Positions 1 through 13,327 of a stretch of DNA of 64,000 nucleotides are shown in pieces. The stretch is taken from the NCBI RefSeq assembly GCF_002443255.2, contig NW_019211455.1:49626638-49690637 (forward strand), read 5' to 3'. A model generated the notes under the pieces. That model was not told the origin of the DNA, did no database searches, and worked only from the letters and a program-made list of their open reading frames with translations. The position numbers and the translations under genes are program-made. The stretch's first letter is position 1, and every line of letters begins with the position of its first letter. The stretch comes from Varroa destructor (lineage: Eukaryota > Arthropoda > Arachnida > Mesostigmata > Varroidae).

Positions 1-2998
1 TATTTAAAATATTCAAATAGATTGATATCAAATGCAAGTCTGGAGCTATATCGCAAAACCTATATGGAAAAAGTTAAGGCTCCGTAGTAGCCACTCAGTT
101 AAGTTTATAATAAGTTTGAAAGATATAGGATTTTTCAACATTTTTGAGTGCCCTGTTTGGCAAAAATGCCGCGGGTCATTTTATTTACCTTCTGCTTCTT
201 AGCTTCTGATACGCTCATGTCATAAACATCCTCAAAATGTTCTGCGGGACCACGAAAGTCGAAAGGCATCTTAAAGGTTATAGATCATTCTGACAAAACG
301 AAGGCATAAACGCGTCATGATGCATCGATAATTAGAAATTATTCATTAGGACGTAGGAGTTTTACACAGAAACTGGCTGGTTCGCAGTTTATTTAAGCTT
401 TCATTTAAGGAAAACGCACATAAAAAACGACGAGGAATTTTTATATACTTCGTTATCTGTGAGGCATTTGCTCTTTCGGCATAAAAAAATAACTAATCAT
501 ATTTCGATCATACAGATCAATCTGTGGTAGAATAAATTTGAATAGCGAGAAGTTAATGCTGTGCAAGAATTGCATTGGGTTATGTTATGTAGCAATGTCG
601 TATGTTGTTAAGTAAAAATATGCAATAAATTTTTTTACATTTGACCGGGATTAACTTTTGCGCCGTTAAAGATAGCACAGTGAGGTCCTTCTAATGCTAG
701 CATCAGCGTGTATGCTCGATACAACACAGCCTTTGCGTAATACAGTTTATTGCGGCAAACAACGGTGGTCTAGCTTCGAGCTGGTCAAATTCAAGATAAG
801 GTTGGATTCCATAATGTTTCAAATGCGATATATGACACGGTATTCAGAAGTCACTAGCAGAAAATGAAATTTATTAAGGTTTGAGCAATAAGAAAAGTGC
901 GGTGGTTGTTTTCGGCGGAAAAGTTCAGAGTCTAAAATTTATGGTCGGGTTTTATAGCGGCTTCGTAACTTGTAACATAGTCTGAATAAGATGCAACGTC
1001 CTCAAATGAAACACGCTTATCCAGTTAGCAGATAGTCGAAAGAGCTACCATCATGGAGCCACCACAACTGGTACGTTAGGCCTTAATCTAAGCGTTCTGC
1101 ATACTGGTCGTCTCACGTTTGACAAAAATAGCGTTTGCTCTTAAAACGCGAGGCAGGCGAGTTTATTTCTCAGAAAAATACCACCTATCATGCGAAAAGA
1201 CACGGACCATCAAAACACACACCTATTAGACACAGACGAAGCAAATATCATTGAGGCATACGTAAAGTATGAAAAATACACTGGGTTACTGTCAGGCAAC
1301 GCAATTCTCACAGGTAGTGTGGCTCATAGAACCAGTCGGCCTAATCGTTGACCCTACCGCAATATACTAAAGTCTCGAAAAAGATACGAAATGCTTATGT
1401 ATACTAATACCGATTATCATTAAGCGAAACAACAATGCCTTCTGTCGTAGTGTTACTGTGTCCGATTCGGTGCGTCACGCCTAAATATCAGAGTGCGATG
1501 CAGGCTACAGCAAACTGAGTCACCGCCGGTAGTGCAGGCCATTTTAAGACGTCCCAGTAATTATTTTTCAGGGAATATCTGTCCTGCTTGTTTCAACGGA
1601 GTCGTATAGTGCTAGAAGCCATGGTGCTTAGCTGGAACAGTTCAGAGCTCAATGGGGTGGTTGTATGTTAACTGCACAGAAACTTCTATACCTGGTGCTA
1701 TGACAATGAGCTCGTAGCTGACGAACTAGAGTTTGAGCTTTGCTTAAATCAATAGTGCATATACCTTGTGCTACGCTTGCCTGCAAGCATGATCAATACA
1801 TACATTTAATTCTCTATAATGGCAATGCAAAAATTGCATGCTTCTGCAGATTTCTTCATTTATTTGACAATTTGGTTCTGTCTTCACTGACGTTTTGCGA
1901 AGGGCATTGCAAGACTTCTTCTGCATAGCTTACTATATGAGGGAAATAGCTCGTAGGCAATATAAGGACCACGCAACCGAGTCTTAGGACAGAGTCCGTA
2001 GGCAATTTCCGAAGAGAGCCGGGTGTCGAGTCAGGTATAAACAAGGGACGCGTATGGCCCGAGATGCGCTTAATATGCGCGTCGACAATTAGATTATTAT
2101 GTTCAATATGTCATAGCGTCTCTTAAAGGTATTGAATAAGAACTTCCTCGAGCTGTTAGCTATAGTCGTATTAAAATTATATCATCTTTTTTTGATCGTC
2201 GCAATCTGGGGAGTAAACTAACTTCGTGCTTTTGTTTTTTTTTCCACTTTAACACGCATTTTCACTTTAATTTAAAAGAAAGCAGAAAAATACAATCGGC
2301 GCTTTGCTGGTATGTAAGTTGGCCCACGTAGTTAACTGCCCGCATATTCATGCCCCTGCTGCTTTCCATTATTAAGTTTATTATATCTGTTTACTGATTT
2401 AGAGCTAGGCTTAATTACTACAGGGATTTTTCACTTTCAACATCGTGAAGCATTAGCGTTCGGTGTCACTCTTGTAATGTAACGAAATGCAGGTAATACG
2501 TCATCATACAGTTAACTTTATTGAATGGGCTTGTTCAATTTATCAGTCTCACAGCTACACATTACTTAGTTAGATAGATAGAGTTATTAATACGGCCTAT
2601 GTAGTACCTGTGCCTCTAATAAAGGCTCCCAGTATCACACCTTCTATCGTCCATATATTCTCCGACTGTTTCAGAACAGCTTTCGATCTGAGGCACGGAA
2701 CTGAATTTCTAGAGCTAACAGAGCCCTTTTTTGAGCTGTGCCGAGAGGGGTTAATTTTGTTATTTACGGTGTCTGTTTTAATCGAATTTAACAGTACTCT
2801 AATTGATACCGAATGTATAATTATAACATACACAGAAATTCTGAATCACTTACCTTCGCACATGTGCTGCTAAAGACTAAATAGGACGATGAAAAAATCT
2901 TCATAAGTCAGAAACCACTACACGCTGCTTATCTCTATCTGTAATCATCTTCTCAGTGCGTTTACAAGACAAACGATTTGTCTATTAATGTTTAATGC

Positions 2999-3036
2999 GC
3001 TTTTTTTTAATGAAGTTCACTTCATTAAAAAAAAGC
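2999..3036. repeat. 38-bp palindrome: 18-bp arms, 2-base centre
   Basis: gcttttttttaatgaagt and its exact reverse complement flank a TC centre. Half of each arm is a poly-T/poly-A run; the rest is mixed sequence. Confidence 0.9.
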
Positions 3037-4104
3037 TTTCGGAACGTTAGTCTACAGCGATCAATAAGTAAGTTGCGATAACGGAAATTACATCAGATCA
3101 GAGAAAATTTCAAGTCTAGGTAAACTTGATATCCTAATTTACCGGACGGTATAGCTGTTTATCTCAGAAGGAAACAGCTAGTGTTTGGATTCGTATAATT
3201 GGCATCGGCGATAGAACGTTTCTGGCTATCATGATGCATCTCACTAAATGCAGATACTCTTTGATGTGTTCGATAACGTTTCTGCATCAGCTAATAGCGC
3301 GGCGTTTATGTTGAAGTCTATTTGTAACACCAGCGTAAACCTAGTGTAACCTAGAGAAAAAAACTACTATGCAATAAGTCTCCTTAGTCCTAATCTCTTG
3401 GATGACGACAATAATCGAATAATCCGACCAATTGTTTCGACGTGATGATCGAGTACACACCTGTTCGTGTAAAGACCCTAAATTATATGACAGCCAAGTG
3501 AGGACCAACCTAGACCTCATCAACCGGTAGTACCTCCTAAATAAGAACCTGTACGATTCTGCCTAAAAGCAATATCACTCCTTGTTACTTGCACTCATTT
3601 CTTTGATTTGTACAGTCCTCTTCGTTTTACTTCGTTAGCTCTTTTGAGATATCCAGGCACCTTACGGAAGACAAGAATATAATACGGAAAGGTTTTAATG
3701 TGGCGCAGCTAATTTTTCCCACTCGGAAAAAAAATCGGTAACAAAATTTTCTCCCAAAAAAAGATCCCTTTTCCTTAAGCAGGTCTCGTCTCAATGCACC
3801 ATCTCCTCTTTTTTCTTGGTAGGCACCGTTTACCGTGCCTTTTACTTTCTATATGCTTTGTTTTTTATGTAGATTATCGGTATCAGTCATGTATCTCGGT
3901 TCATGATGGCGCGTACAGCACGTTCACTCTATTCTGAATCCATTCGTTCATTCTTCACTTTATAGAACGGTATATGTAGATTTTATCTATAAGTACTACA
4001 GCTCAAGTACAACATAACGTGCCTCCGCTCGACCTAACTCACTTCAGTTATCACCTGTGTTTATATGGATACCTCTGGCGACGGCCCCATCCAATGTGAT
4101 GGGC

Positions 4105-4123
4105 TTTTTTTTTTTTTTTTTTT
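4105..4123. repeat. Poly-T tract of about 19 bases
   Basis: An uninterrupted T run. On the minus strand this would be a poly-A stretch following gcccatcacattggatgg-complement sequence, but no retroposed body is recognised beside it. Confidence 0.9.
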
Positions 4124-7100
4124 AGGACGACCTCTTCAATACTTGCTTCTTCTCGGCTTACTGATATGTGTCTTCGTGAAACATGTTCCTTATAGACACG
4201 ATTAAATTGCTACTTTCGAGGGTCAATTATAAGTTAGATACTTGTATATAAAAGCTAATTTTGTTTAAAGGGATGACACTTATTTCTTGCGCATTGTTGC
4301 GGTCATGAAAAGGCTATCTAAGCCGTTGTGCCGCTTCAGCCCTCAGCCCTGTGACATAAGCTACTCACTCAGCACGAGCTGATAATCAGCAGTAGCCTGC
4401 TACGATCGCTTCCGATTCTAGAAATCACTGCCTACCGGCGGGAACGTGCAGCTACGCCTGCAGCAAGCGTAGTTCAACGATAAATGTATGCGAAGCTCCT
4501 GTTGACAACGGGTAAACGTACCGTCAAACCTGGCAGCTTTGATTGCACAAAAAGATGATGACTTGTGACGCGCTCACAATCCTCACGTCGTTTCTACAAG
4601 CAGGAGCCACTTAGCCAATCAGATACCTTTACATCATCTTCTTCATCATTCGCATCTATTCTTTCCAAGTCCAACGCAGTATGCTAACAGTGAGATCGGA
4701 CACAAAATCAAGATGTCCTTTCACGCAAGCCCCCAACCAGACAAAATCTCGATATTCACTCATCGTTGAACGAGCATCGTACCTCTAGTTTTCACCTGGC
4801 CGAAACTGGACTTACCACCTCCATCTCACACGATAACAGCTGGTCTTGCTCCTTAGTCGCTCCAATGTAGTCGGCATCTTCAGTATTTTGAGGTCCACAC
4901 ACAGTTCGGTCCACTGCTAAGCACTAGATCTGAGGACATAGCATGAGGTGGTTCTCTAGATTTGAAATCGGGCGCAGACAAACATGCTAGAAGGATGTAA
5001 AGCAGTACCAAACAGTCATTTCGGACGATAGAGCGTATAGTCCGGAGCTTTCGAGAGCTGTTCTCTAGCAGCCAGTAAAGAACAGCTAAACCAGCGTCGC
5101 TCGTTTGAGCGGTAGACGGTTAGCAAGTCAACTATCTAAGACACTGTTTCTGATTCAGCTTCAATTAGACGCCGGTTTTTGGATTCGTTCGAGCTGATCC
5201 TTCCGTGAGCTAAATCAGGCAGCTGAGTTAACTAGGACAAATATCCACTTCGACTATAAATAAGTGGTTGAAGAGAAGCGTAAAAATGAAGAATTTTCAA
5301 ACATTTTTCAGCAGGCTTGATCTTTAAATGACTATTCATAATAATATGCTTTGCGCATTTTCACAAATCAAATACTTCGAGGATCGGTGCTGAAAGGCCT
5401 AGACCTACACAGCAAGAATGAGAGTCATAAACTGAACTACCTTCGGTTGGCTAATGCTGGCCGCATTTAAGCGTCCTCCTTGGGCTTTCGCATCGCTGCT
5501 TGCTTGATGGGTTCATTATACAACAGTGCCAACCTCGTTCGCGTACGAATCGTTATTTAGTTTTTTGACAGTGATGCCTTAGATCGTATGTAAAGAACGT
5601 GTATCCGCTTCCGGACAGGAGGGACGGAAGCCTGTGCCTTTGCTTTCGAGTTCTGCGCATTTTTAGAGTTCCCTTAGTGCACGCAACAAGCTATGAAGTC
5701 ACTATAAAAAAGCGTATATGCTAAATGCGATGATCTAGCGAATTGTAAGGGGCACTGAGTACAATATGAAAACCCTACATTTGAGCATAGGATTTTTTGC
5801 TCGCAAAATTTATTGTGTGACTATTATGGCTGCTCATGTATCACGAAGTGCGTGTGTACGAACGTTGTAGTGGTTACCGAGAACCGCGGCAGTGATCTTA
5901 CCAGCAGCTCGGAATACACGGCAAACGTTGAATGTGCCCTTTACGGCTCCTCAATACAAATGTCGCGTGGCCTATTTGACATGTTAGATACTTTTTCTGG
6001 CAAGCAATCTAATACCTATTTGATCTTACCTAAACCTAAATGAGTCTATTCATTATAACCTCTTCGCTTGTTACACAAGAATTTCTTTTTCAGGACGAAC
6101 ACTCATTTTTCGCTACTGGCGTTTACGGCAGGTGATCGGAATCGATCTAGAGTACACAACGTATTATATGCTACGACACAACCGAAAAAATGAGCGATTC
6201 AGGTATTGTTTTATGAGATTAGTGGGCTTTGTTATGACGACTAAGAGACGTTTAATAAATAAGAGCTTGCAAAAGCAGGCACAGAAAAAGCAGAGCGTAA
6301 ACGTCCTTTTACGGTCACAACGATAGGTGGGAGAAAAGCCATTGCCTGCAGTAATCAACGAAGACGAATCAAAGTCTTACCTGCTGATCCACTGGCCTTG
6401 GCTTGTAAGCCAGGTATTCAGTGACACAAGGGCGTAAAGGTGTCTTTAGCGAGCTAACGCAATCGAACAGCATCCAATGGTCGGTGTGTCATACAACGGA
6501 ACCTATCAACAACCATTTTCTACTAAGCTTTTAATGACTATGTTCATTAAGGAAGTAAAGCGTTGATCAAATTCTAAATACATAGTAAATATACAATATC
6601 CGAGTTATGAAAAATATTGCAATGTTTTATTTAAGAACACGGCCGCGATGTGGCCACACGAAACGAAAGTTGAATTGAAACATATGTCCTTTAACTTTAA
6701 CGCATAGAATTTTGTGCTTGTTCAGAGGAATAGATATCTTAACGTATTTTATGGAAAATTTCGTTAAATTTCGTCGCCTCTTTTCTTTACGCTATATTCT
6801 GAATAGCGCATTTCTTGATAGTGGCCAAATAGCTCTTGCAACGACGAAGTACGGATCATGCAAAAGCAAACAAAGTTATGCCTCACTAACCGGTCGCTGT
6901 TGGTGAGTACACTGTAGTTAAATAGTCTCTCATTTCGTAATCAACGCATTAAAGTTGACTAGTTTTGCGTAACCTAGGTTTGAATCATGGCGGGTGTGGG
7001 GCACGAACGAAGTGAGCCAACTACAAGGCGACTTACTGTTGGTTCAAGAATATGGCATGTTCCTCCGTAGATGAGAATGGCACGCATTGGGGAATTAAAT

Positions 7101-9732
7101 TTCTTTTTAATTCTTAATTAAATTCCACATCATATCTCTAAATGCTGTTCATCCCAGTTAGTTACGTGCAATGTTATTAAACTATTGTAGTGCTTATAGA
7201 ACCTTTCTAGTTGTTTGTACTTCTACCTAAATGCCATCAAGGGATAGCTTTTCTTTTTTAATAAGTAATAGCAATATTCGTTCTAATGTTGAGTTCCGTT
7301 TTAGTTATATATATGGCAGAGCTACAACAATTAGAACTATTAGAACTTCCTAAACCAAATTGGAATCTGTAGTAGGACTGTATTGTACGTTTCCCGATCA
7401 ACGCACTGGAATAGGCCCTGCTAATAGCCAAAGCTTTTTCCAGTAGGCAACGATTTGAGAATTAGGGGATTCGTTGCGGGCTGAGACGACGACTCAACGG
7501 TGCTAGCTGCTATACAAAGGCTGAAAGATCATACATTGTGTAATCTGTTATAAATCTAATTTGCCCCGTTCCTCCTCAAGTATAAATATAATTTCTGAGG
7601 CTGTTATCTGTCCCTACAACATGTTAATTTCGTTTGTACGCTGAAGATGATGCCGTGGATAGAAGCAGAGGCATACGTTATTCAGGACAAGGGACGAACT
7701 TAGGCTAGCCGGTTTTTCATATTTTTGTAGGAACCATTTTACGTTTAACGGAGGATAAACAACGTCTTCATACTAGACACCCATCGTTTAGCCGTCTGTT
7801 ATAATAACGTTGTTTGTGATCAAGGTATAACGTGTTTCGGAATAATAATCGCTGCCTACACACTATTTATGTATACATATGTGTGTACATAAATAACCAA
7901 ATGTGCTAATATATGTACATACATACGAGGCAGACATGTTGAATATTGTTGTATCATATATATATCTCTTTAAGGAACAAAAGATTTTCACACACCCTTC
8001 ATCACACACCCGATGATCCGCCATTTTACGCTGGATAATAAGATCATGAATCCAGCGCGTAGAATAGTTTTAAATAATCGCTTTTGTTTTCAGATATTCA
8101 CATTTATTCTGAGCATGCACCGTCAGTTAACATTTTACTACTGATGCGCTATGCTACGAGCACGGTATGTTCGTTAGGGTTACTGAGTGAGCTATCTAAA
8201 CAATCTGGTTAGAGGTACGACACCTGGGGTTTTGTAACTAGGACCGCCTATAGTTAAAGCCGATAGGTAGGCTAACATCAGGTAGATTGCAGCAATGTGA
8301 CAAATGATATTATCCTTGACTTCACTATATTCGTTTTATACGTGTCGTACATCATCGATTTCGTTAAATGTAAAGATCTGTTTTCTTAAAGGAAGCACTA
8401 GTAAAGACGACCTAAACTAGCTAGTGTAAACCGAGCTGATGGCATGAAAACCAATTGTGCGCATGACGCTGTGTTAAGTGACGAGACCCGTCAAAATGGA
8501 ACCAACAATAGGCCGGCCGGACTGGTCTGTCTCGCTGAGCTTGATGACCCATCAATGTAACACTCATCTTGCAATATCACCGTCAAGCTTTCAATAGTAC
8601 TTTGAAGCGAAGTTGACCAATTATATAAGCAGTGTATTGGCATATACACCGCTGTTGATTGAACACAGTCAGTGAACAATAAGTACAATAGATGACAAGG
8701 TAAAAAGTTCTCTTCCTTTTTTCTTTTATTTCCGATACACTGTTCGAAAGCGTTCCTTATACCCTATCAGCGCGCTGTGACGATAGTAGATTGCGAGTGC
8801 AAACATAATTCGGAACGTATCCTCAAACGTGAATGTTTTAGACGGAAAAAACGTATGTCTTCGATACCCTCTGTTTTATGTGTTTTGTCGAAGTCAAAGT
8901 GCTGTTAAAGCGGCGAGATACATTTGCTGTACATACAGCAATGACAATATCGCTAATAGGACTGCTTAGCAGGTTTGAAATCGGCATTCAGGCTTTAAAA
9001 AACGCCTCCCGCTAGGGCCGACTGCTTGAGTTGATGACACACCTTTGAAAGAAGGTTTCTGACAAACGGGTTTGTTACAAACATGAGGTGTGGCCACACA
9101 ACCATCATTAACTAGCAGAAGTCCTTTGCGTTTTCTGAATCTTGGGTCCCTCATAGACTCGTTGAATCCTTGACGCTAGTTGTTAACATCTCGCATAATG
9201 ATCGATTTTTGCATGTAGTAGATGAGAAGCTCCGCCTGCACATCAATATGAACTAGAGACTAGGGTAAATAGCTCCAAGTAGAAAGCCAAAGCCCAGGGT
9301 TCAACCGAATCTTCCTCCGAAAACGCTGCTGCTTTGCATTTAATGGGATTAAAAGGGCATAATTTAGCGAGAATTACTTATTATAAACCAGACACTTGCT
9401 CGGCACGTTTATTTGGCTCAATGCCATTTAGTCAACGAGGCTATTCAACGGAAAAGATTCGACCAATGAGGCCAGACCTTTCTGCTTCATAACGTCGCCA
9501 TTTACGGAGAACGTCGTCAAGCCCGCACCCCTGGATCTTAAATCGAAAGCTTTGTTCTACTTTCCGTATTTGTCGTACTGACTTTGCTCTATCCAGTCTA
9601 TCTATGCTCTGTCTATGGGCTATCGTCCGTGTAGCCTTATCCTCGACATGGCACGAGAGCCGCTACTTTCTGGCGATACAGCCTTAACATTTTTCACTAG
9701 TATAATTTCACGGAAATAGGACATACAGCGTT

Positions 9733-9960
9733 TTATTCAAAAAAAAAGCCCGGAAACTTTCTTTCCAATCTAGTAGTTGATAGGATTAACAGGTGCATGC
9801 TGAATTTGCCTTTGAGCCGAGAAGCGAGGAAAAAGTCGTCAATCGCCGTGCAGACTGCGAGATGGTGTACCCGTGTAGTGTTCCCTTGAAGACTGTATGC
9901 CCTATGGTAGTCCCCCAAAAAGTGGATACTCAAAAATCTACAGCAGATAGCTATCTATAT
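9733..9960 (-). mobile_element. Mariner transposase C-terminal relic (relic A)
   Basis: A minus-strand ORF reads FLGDYHRAYSLQGN, then AIDDFFLASRLKGKF and STTRLERKF. These follow the order and spacing of a mariner C-terminus: 'SDYHLFRSLQ', then 'IDDFFASKxxxFY', then 'LPxRWxKVI'. The catalytic blocks upstream (9960 onward on the minus strand) were not found. An overlapping + strand ORF (9793-10023) is taken as a shadow. Confidence 0.5.
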
Positions 9961-11630
9961 AAATTATATAAGCATGCTTTTTTTTTTTATTTTTTTCACG
10001 GGTTCAGTATGAAGCACAGATAAGATCACAGACGAGGTATGACGAGAAGGTCATAGCTGCCACGGTCTTCTCGTATGTCGGAGATCTCGATCCATTCTTC
10101 ATTCGAATTATAAACGAGAATATATTTGGACGTATAAATGTTTTTAGTAGTTACAATAAGCGTAAGATAATAAAAATAGATATGAAACAATATATCTGGC
10201 TAAAGTGAGAGCCGCCAAAACATGCTTTCGTCCGTTGTGTCCGTCAGCCGCTGCTGTACAATCTCGCGAAGACTTTTAAGTCCCCTCTAGATGCTGAGCG
10301 CTCAGTAGTGGCCTTGGTGCCAGTACTCAGCCTCGCCGAAACAAAGAAGCTCTAGCGTTAGTTTCGGCTACTCACGTATACCTCGTTTTCTCTTCATGGC
10401 AGATGTAATGGTGAATGATTTTATCAATGTAACGAACAAACAATAAACCCTGGCTATACCTAGCTAGGTAGCTGGGTGTGGCTATGTAGAGTTTACTGCG
10501 TTTTTTAATTTACCTTTATGAGTGAAATCTCAATTAGGAAGCGAATTCTTGGAGGGGCTGTGTGGCGGGTCTGAGGGAGTACGTCAAAGTAGGGGGACCT
10601 GTATGCTTCATTATGCCAAATTGCTTACTATTACCGTAATGGTTTACATGCAGTATGCAAAAGCACTATTAACGAAATGGCTTCAATATTAAATAGTTTA
10701 AAATGCGTTCAGCATCGTTGGCATTACGTCGTGCATCTTAGAACGTGTAGAAGAATTATGCCAGGATACCGAAACAGAAATGTATTAAATGGTTATCGGA
10801 TCAAAGGTAGCTTCATCAACCAAAAAAATTATTGCGAGAATTCGAGACGTACGATGGTGAGCATGACCGCTAGCATTAGGTCCATGTGGGTCTGTTAGCC
10901 AGCGTCGCAGGATAACGATGATCAGATAGTCTATTTTGCTGACGTTGAAGGAGAGGTAACGGACTGTATTATATTGGTTTCAATTGACAGCTGGATAACT
11001 GATTCGAAGTTATGCTCCAAAACAAATTAGTGTCATCTGCGTGGTAAGGCAGTATCAATGACAGGTGTCCGAATGCAAGCTTTAGCTCACGCTTACCTAA
11101 CAGGATTCATTCATATAGGAAGAGAAAAATATCTGCTCGAAATGAAGACTTTCACCTATGCTTGCATGTATGCCACCTTACGAAACTCTAATATAGCAGT
11201 ATCGCCATGCAATCAGATGCAAACGTTCCTCAAGAAACTGTGACGATCTATAATCGGAAAGACGAGTTGCTGGCGTGGGTAGTAGCAAAAGTTCTGCTAT
11301 GTCCAGAAATATCTTTCCCGTCATATGCTTATTAACAACACCCTAACATAATTATCCTGCGAGTGTTATTGGTTAAAACGCCAGATCGATAACGACGCAA
11401 AAAATACGTCTATGGCATATTAGGCCTTAAGAGAGAAAAAGACAATAATAACTGGCCGAGAGAAGTTCGGGTCAGTGTGATAGCCGTTACCCATGATGTT
11501 GGTCGTAGTTTGTGGGGAAAATAGGTTAAAAGATTGCCAAGCTGGAAATGAATACTACGGCCAAAGAAGGAACAGTAGTAGTCGATGCGTAGTAGTTTAA
11601 CACGAGACACAATCTTTAATGCGTTTTAAA

Positions 11631-11684
11631 CGACCCTCTTCTCCAATCCGGCTAAAAAATCCGGCGGATTGGAGAAGAGGGTCG
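11631..11684. repeat. Perfect inverted repeat: 20-bp arms, 14-base loop
   Basis: Arms 11631-11650 and 11665-11684 are exact reverse complements (cgaccctcttctccaatccg and its complement) around gctaaaaaatccgg. The arms are not simple sequence. Confidence 0.9.
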
Positions 11685-13299
11685 GTGACACCGACATTTA
11701 TAAGAATTAAATTTCTAAACAAATCATCCGTCAGCGAGAAAAAGAAATACAAGCTGAGTAAGCGGTGCCGTCTTCCTTCCAGTTGTTGCGACATGTTCCA
11801 AGGTCCTTTAATTGTGTGCCCTTCAAAGCGGTACGTGTACCTCTAAACCGTTTGCGACATCGGCTCAGCTACATGTGGTACTAAGTACTTTTCCGCAAAA
11901 ATATTTGACGGGAAGCAATCTATGGCGATATGATCAAGTTTAGATTGCAGCAAAGATATTCGTTTCTAAGCTGCGCCACAAATTATTCTAGTTCAAAGTA
12001 GGTATTGTTATGGATAGCGAGGATGGCTCAATTCAGTTCTGCTAAAAGAGAAAACTCTATAATTTACGATAGATGAACATGTATTGGTTGTGGCTTAGAC
12101 AAACAAAAGACTTTTTCAACAACGAGTAGAGGTTTTGATTAATGCGCTGTACAGTTGACCAAATATGATTACTCGAATTCATAACAAAGTGAGACTGTTT
12201 GAGATTAATTGAAGAGTGGCTTCGGCGTGCCTAATGGCCGAGTACCGTCTCACCGAGGGTTGGGCAAAGTTTCCCGTCCATCTATGACGCAACATGACGC
12301 TTAATAGCGAAAACGCTCCAAAATATCCGCGCACCCACCTTTATATGTCTAGCCGGGGCACTAACAACGTCATTGATCCACTGAATGAACACGTCATATA
12401 TTTTAACTAGTTTTAACATTAAATATCGCTGATGTTGGATCTCGAATCTGTAGAAGTATTGTTAAATTTTAAGGACACTAACCAAACGTTTTAGCTCTTA
12501 GTTAGAGTAGTGTAGCCTGCGTTATTTTCGAGTATTACCTGTTTCTACTTCCTTTTCCCTTCAAGTACTTTTTGGTAGGTCGATATATATATATATCGTT
12601 GATCCCCGGTCTAGAGCGCCTTATTGGTTTCGGTTTGTTATGCTACCAAGTAAGCTATGAAATGCTTACATTCAGCCTCTTAGCTACCCAATCTCCATAC
12701 CGTCTATTATTGTTGTTTTGTTATGCCTTTACCTAGATCGTTTTTGCACGTGTAACTAGAGCTGACTGTACATGCAACATTCAGGATTCACTTCATTCAC
12801 GATCAAACATACTTCTTTTCGTCGTTCGGGTCATCTGATAGTTGCTTGTTTTTTCCTATGTTAACAGGGTAGCGTTTAGAGATTTGTGTGTGTCATACGG
12901 AACACGGTTTGGAGGAAGGGGAGCATTTTGACGATGTTCAAAGCAATATTCACTAACTTGGGCTCGATGCACTTACCGGAAATAGCGTCTCTTTACTACG
13001 TGCAGCTGAATTAGGAAGGCTTAAGCCCTTTTTAAAAGTCGATCAATGTCACATAAAGGTCATGCGGCTGTTCCAATTCTAATGCACTATCCACACATAA
13101 AGTCTAGTCTGATACATAAAGAAACGGAAACACAAGAAAGATTATTGAAAGTAATGGCAGGACTGCCGGCGACATACAAAACGCGAATAATCAAGTTTAT
13201 TCGTGCAAAGCAAGTGATATAAGAACAATTTTTTTGGCTTTTTAAAGGACGCCACAGAGTTTCCGTGCTCTCATGATTAGCCACAGGGTATGGATCGTG

Positions 13300-13327
13300 C
13301 GTACGTACGTACGTACGTACGTACGTA
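13300..13327. repeat. (CGTA)n microsatellite
   Basis: Seven contiguous CGTA units. Each unit is self-complementary in register, so the tract is also a perfect palindrome. Confidence 0.95.

Larger units (their letters stand above)
1..9732. other. No supportable gene; intergenic or long-intron DNA
   Basis: Only short ORFs without recognisable domains are present, apart from the palindrome at 2999-3036 and the poly-T at 4105. A somewhat less AT-rich patch at about 4.3-5.2 kb has a minus-strand frame (about 4650-4930) with few stops but no recognisable product. A minus-strand ORF at 8966-9154 weakly resembles mariner (see findings). Confidence 0.6.
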
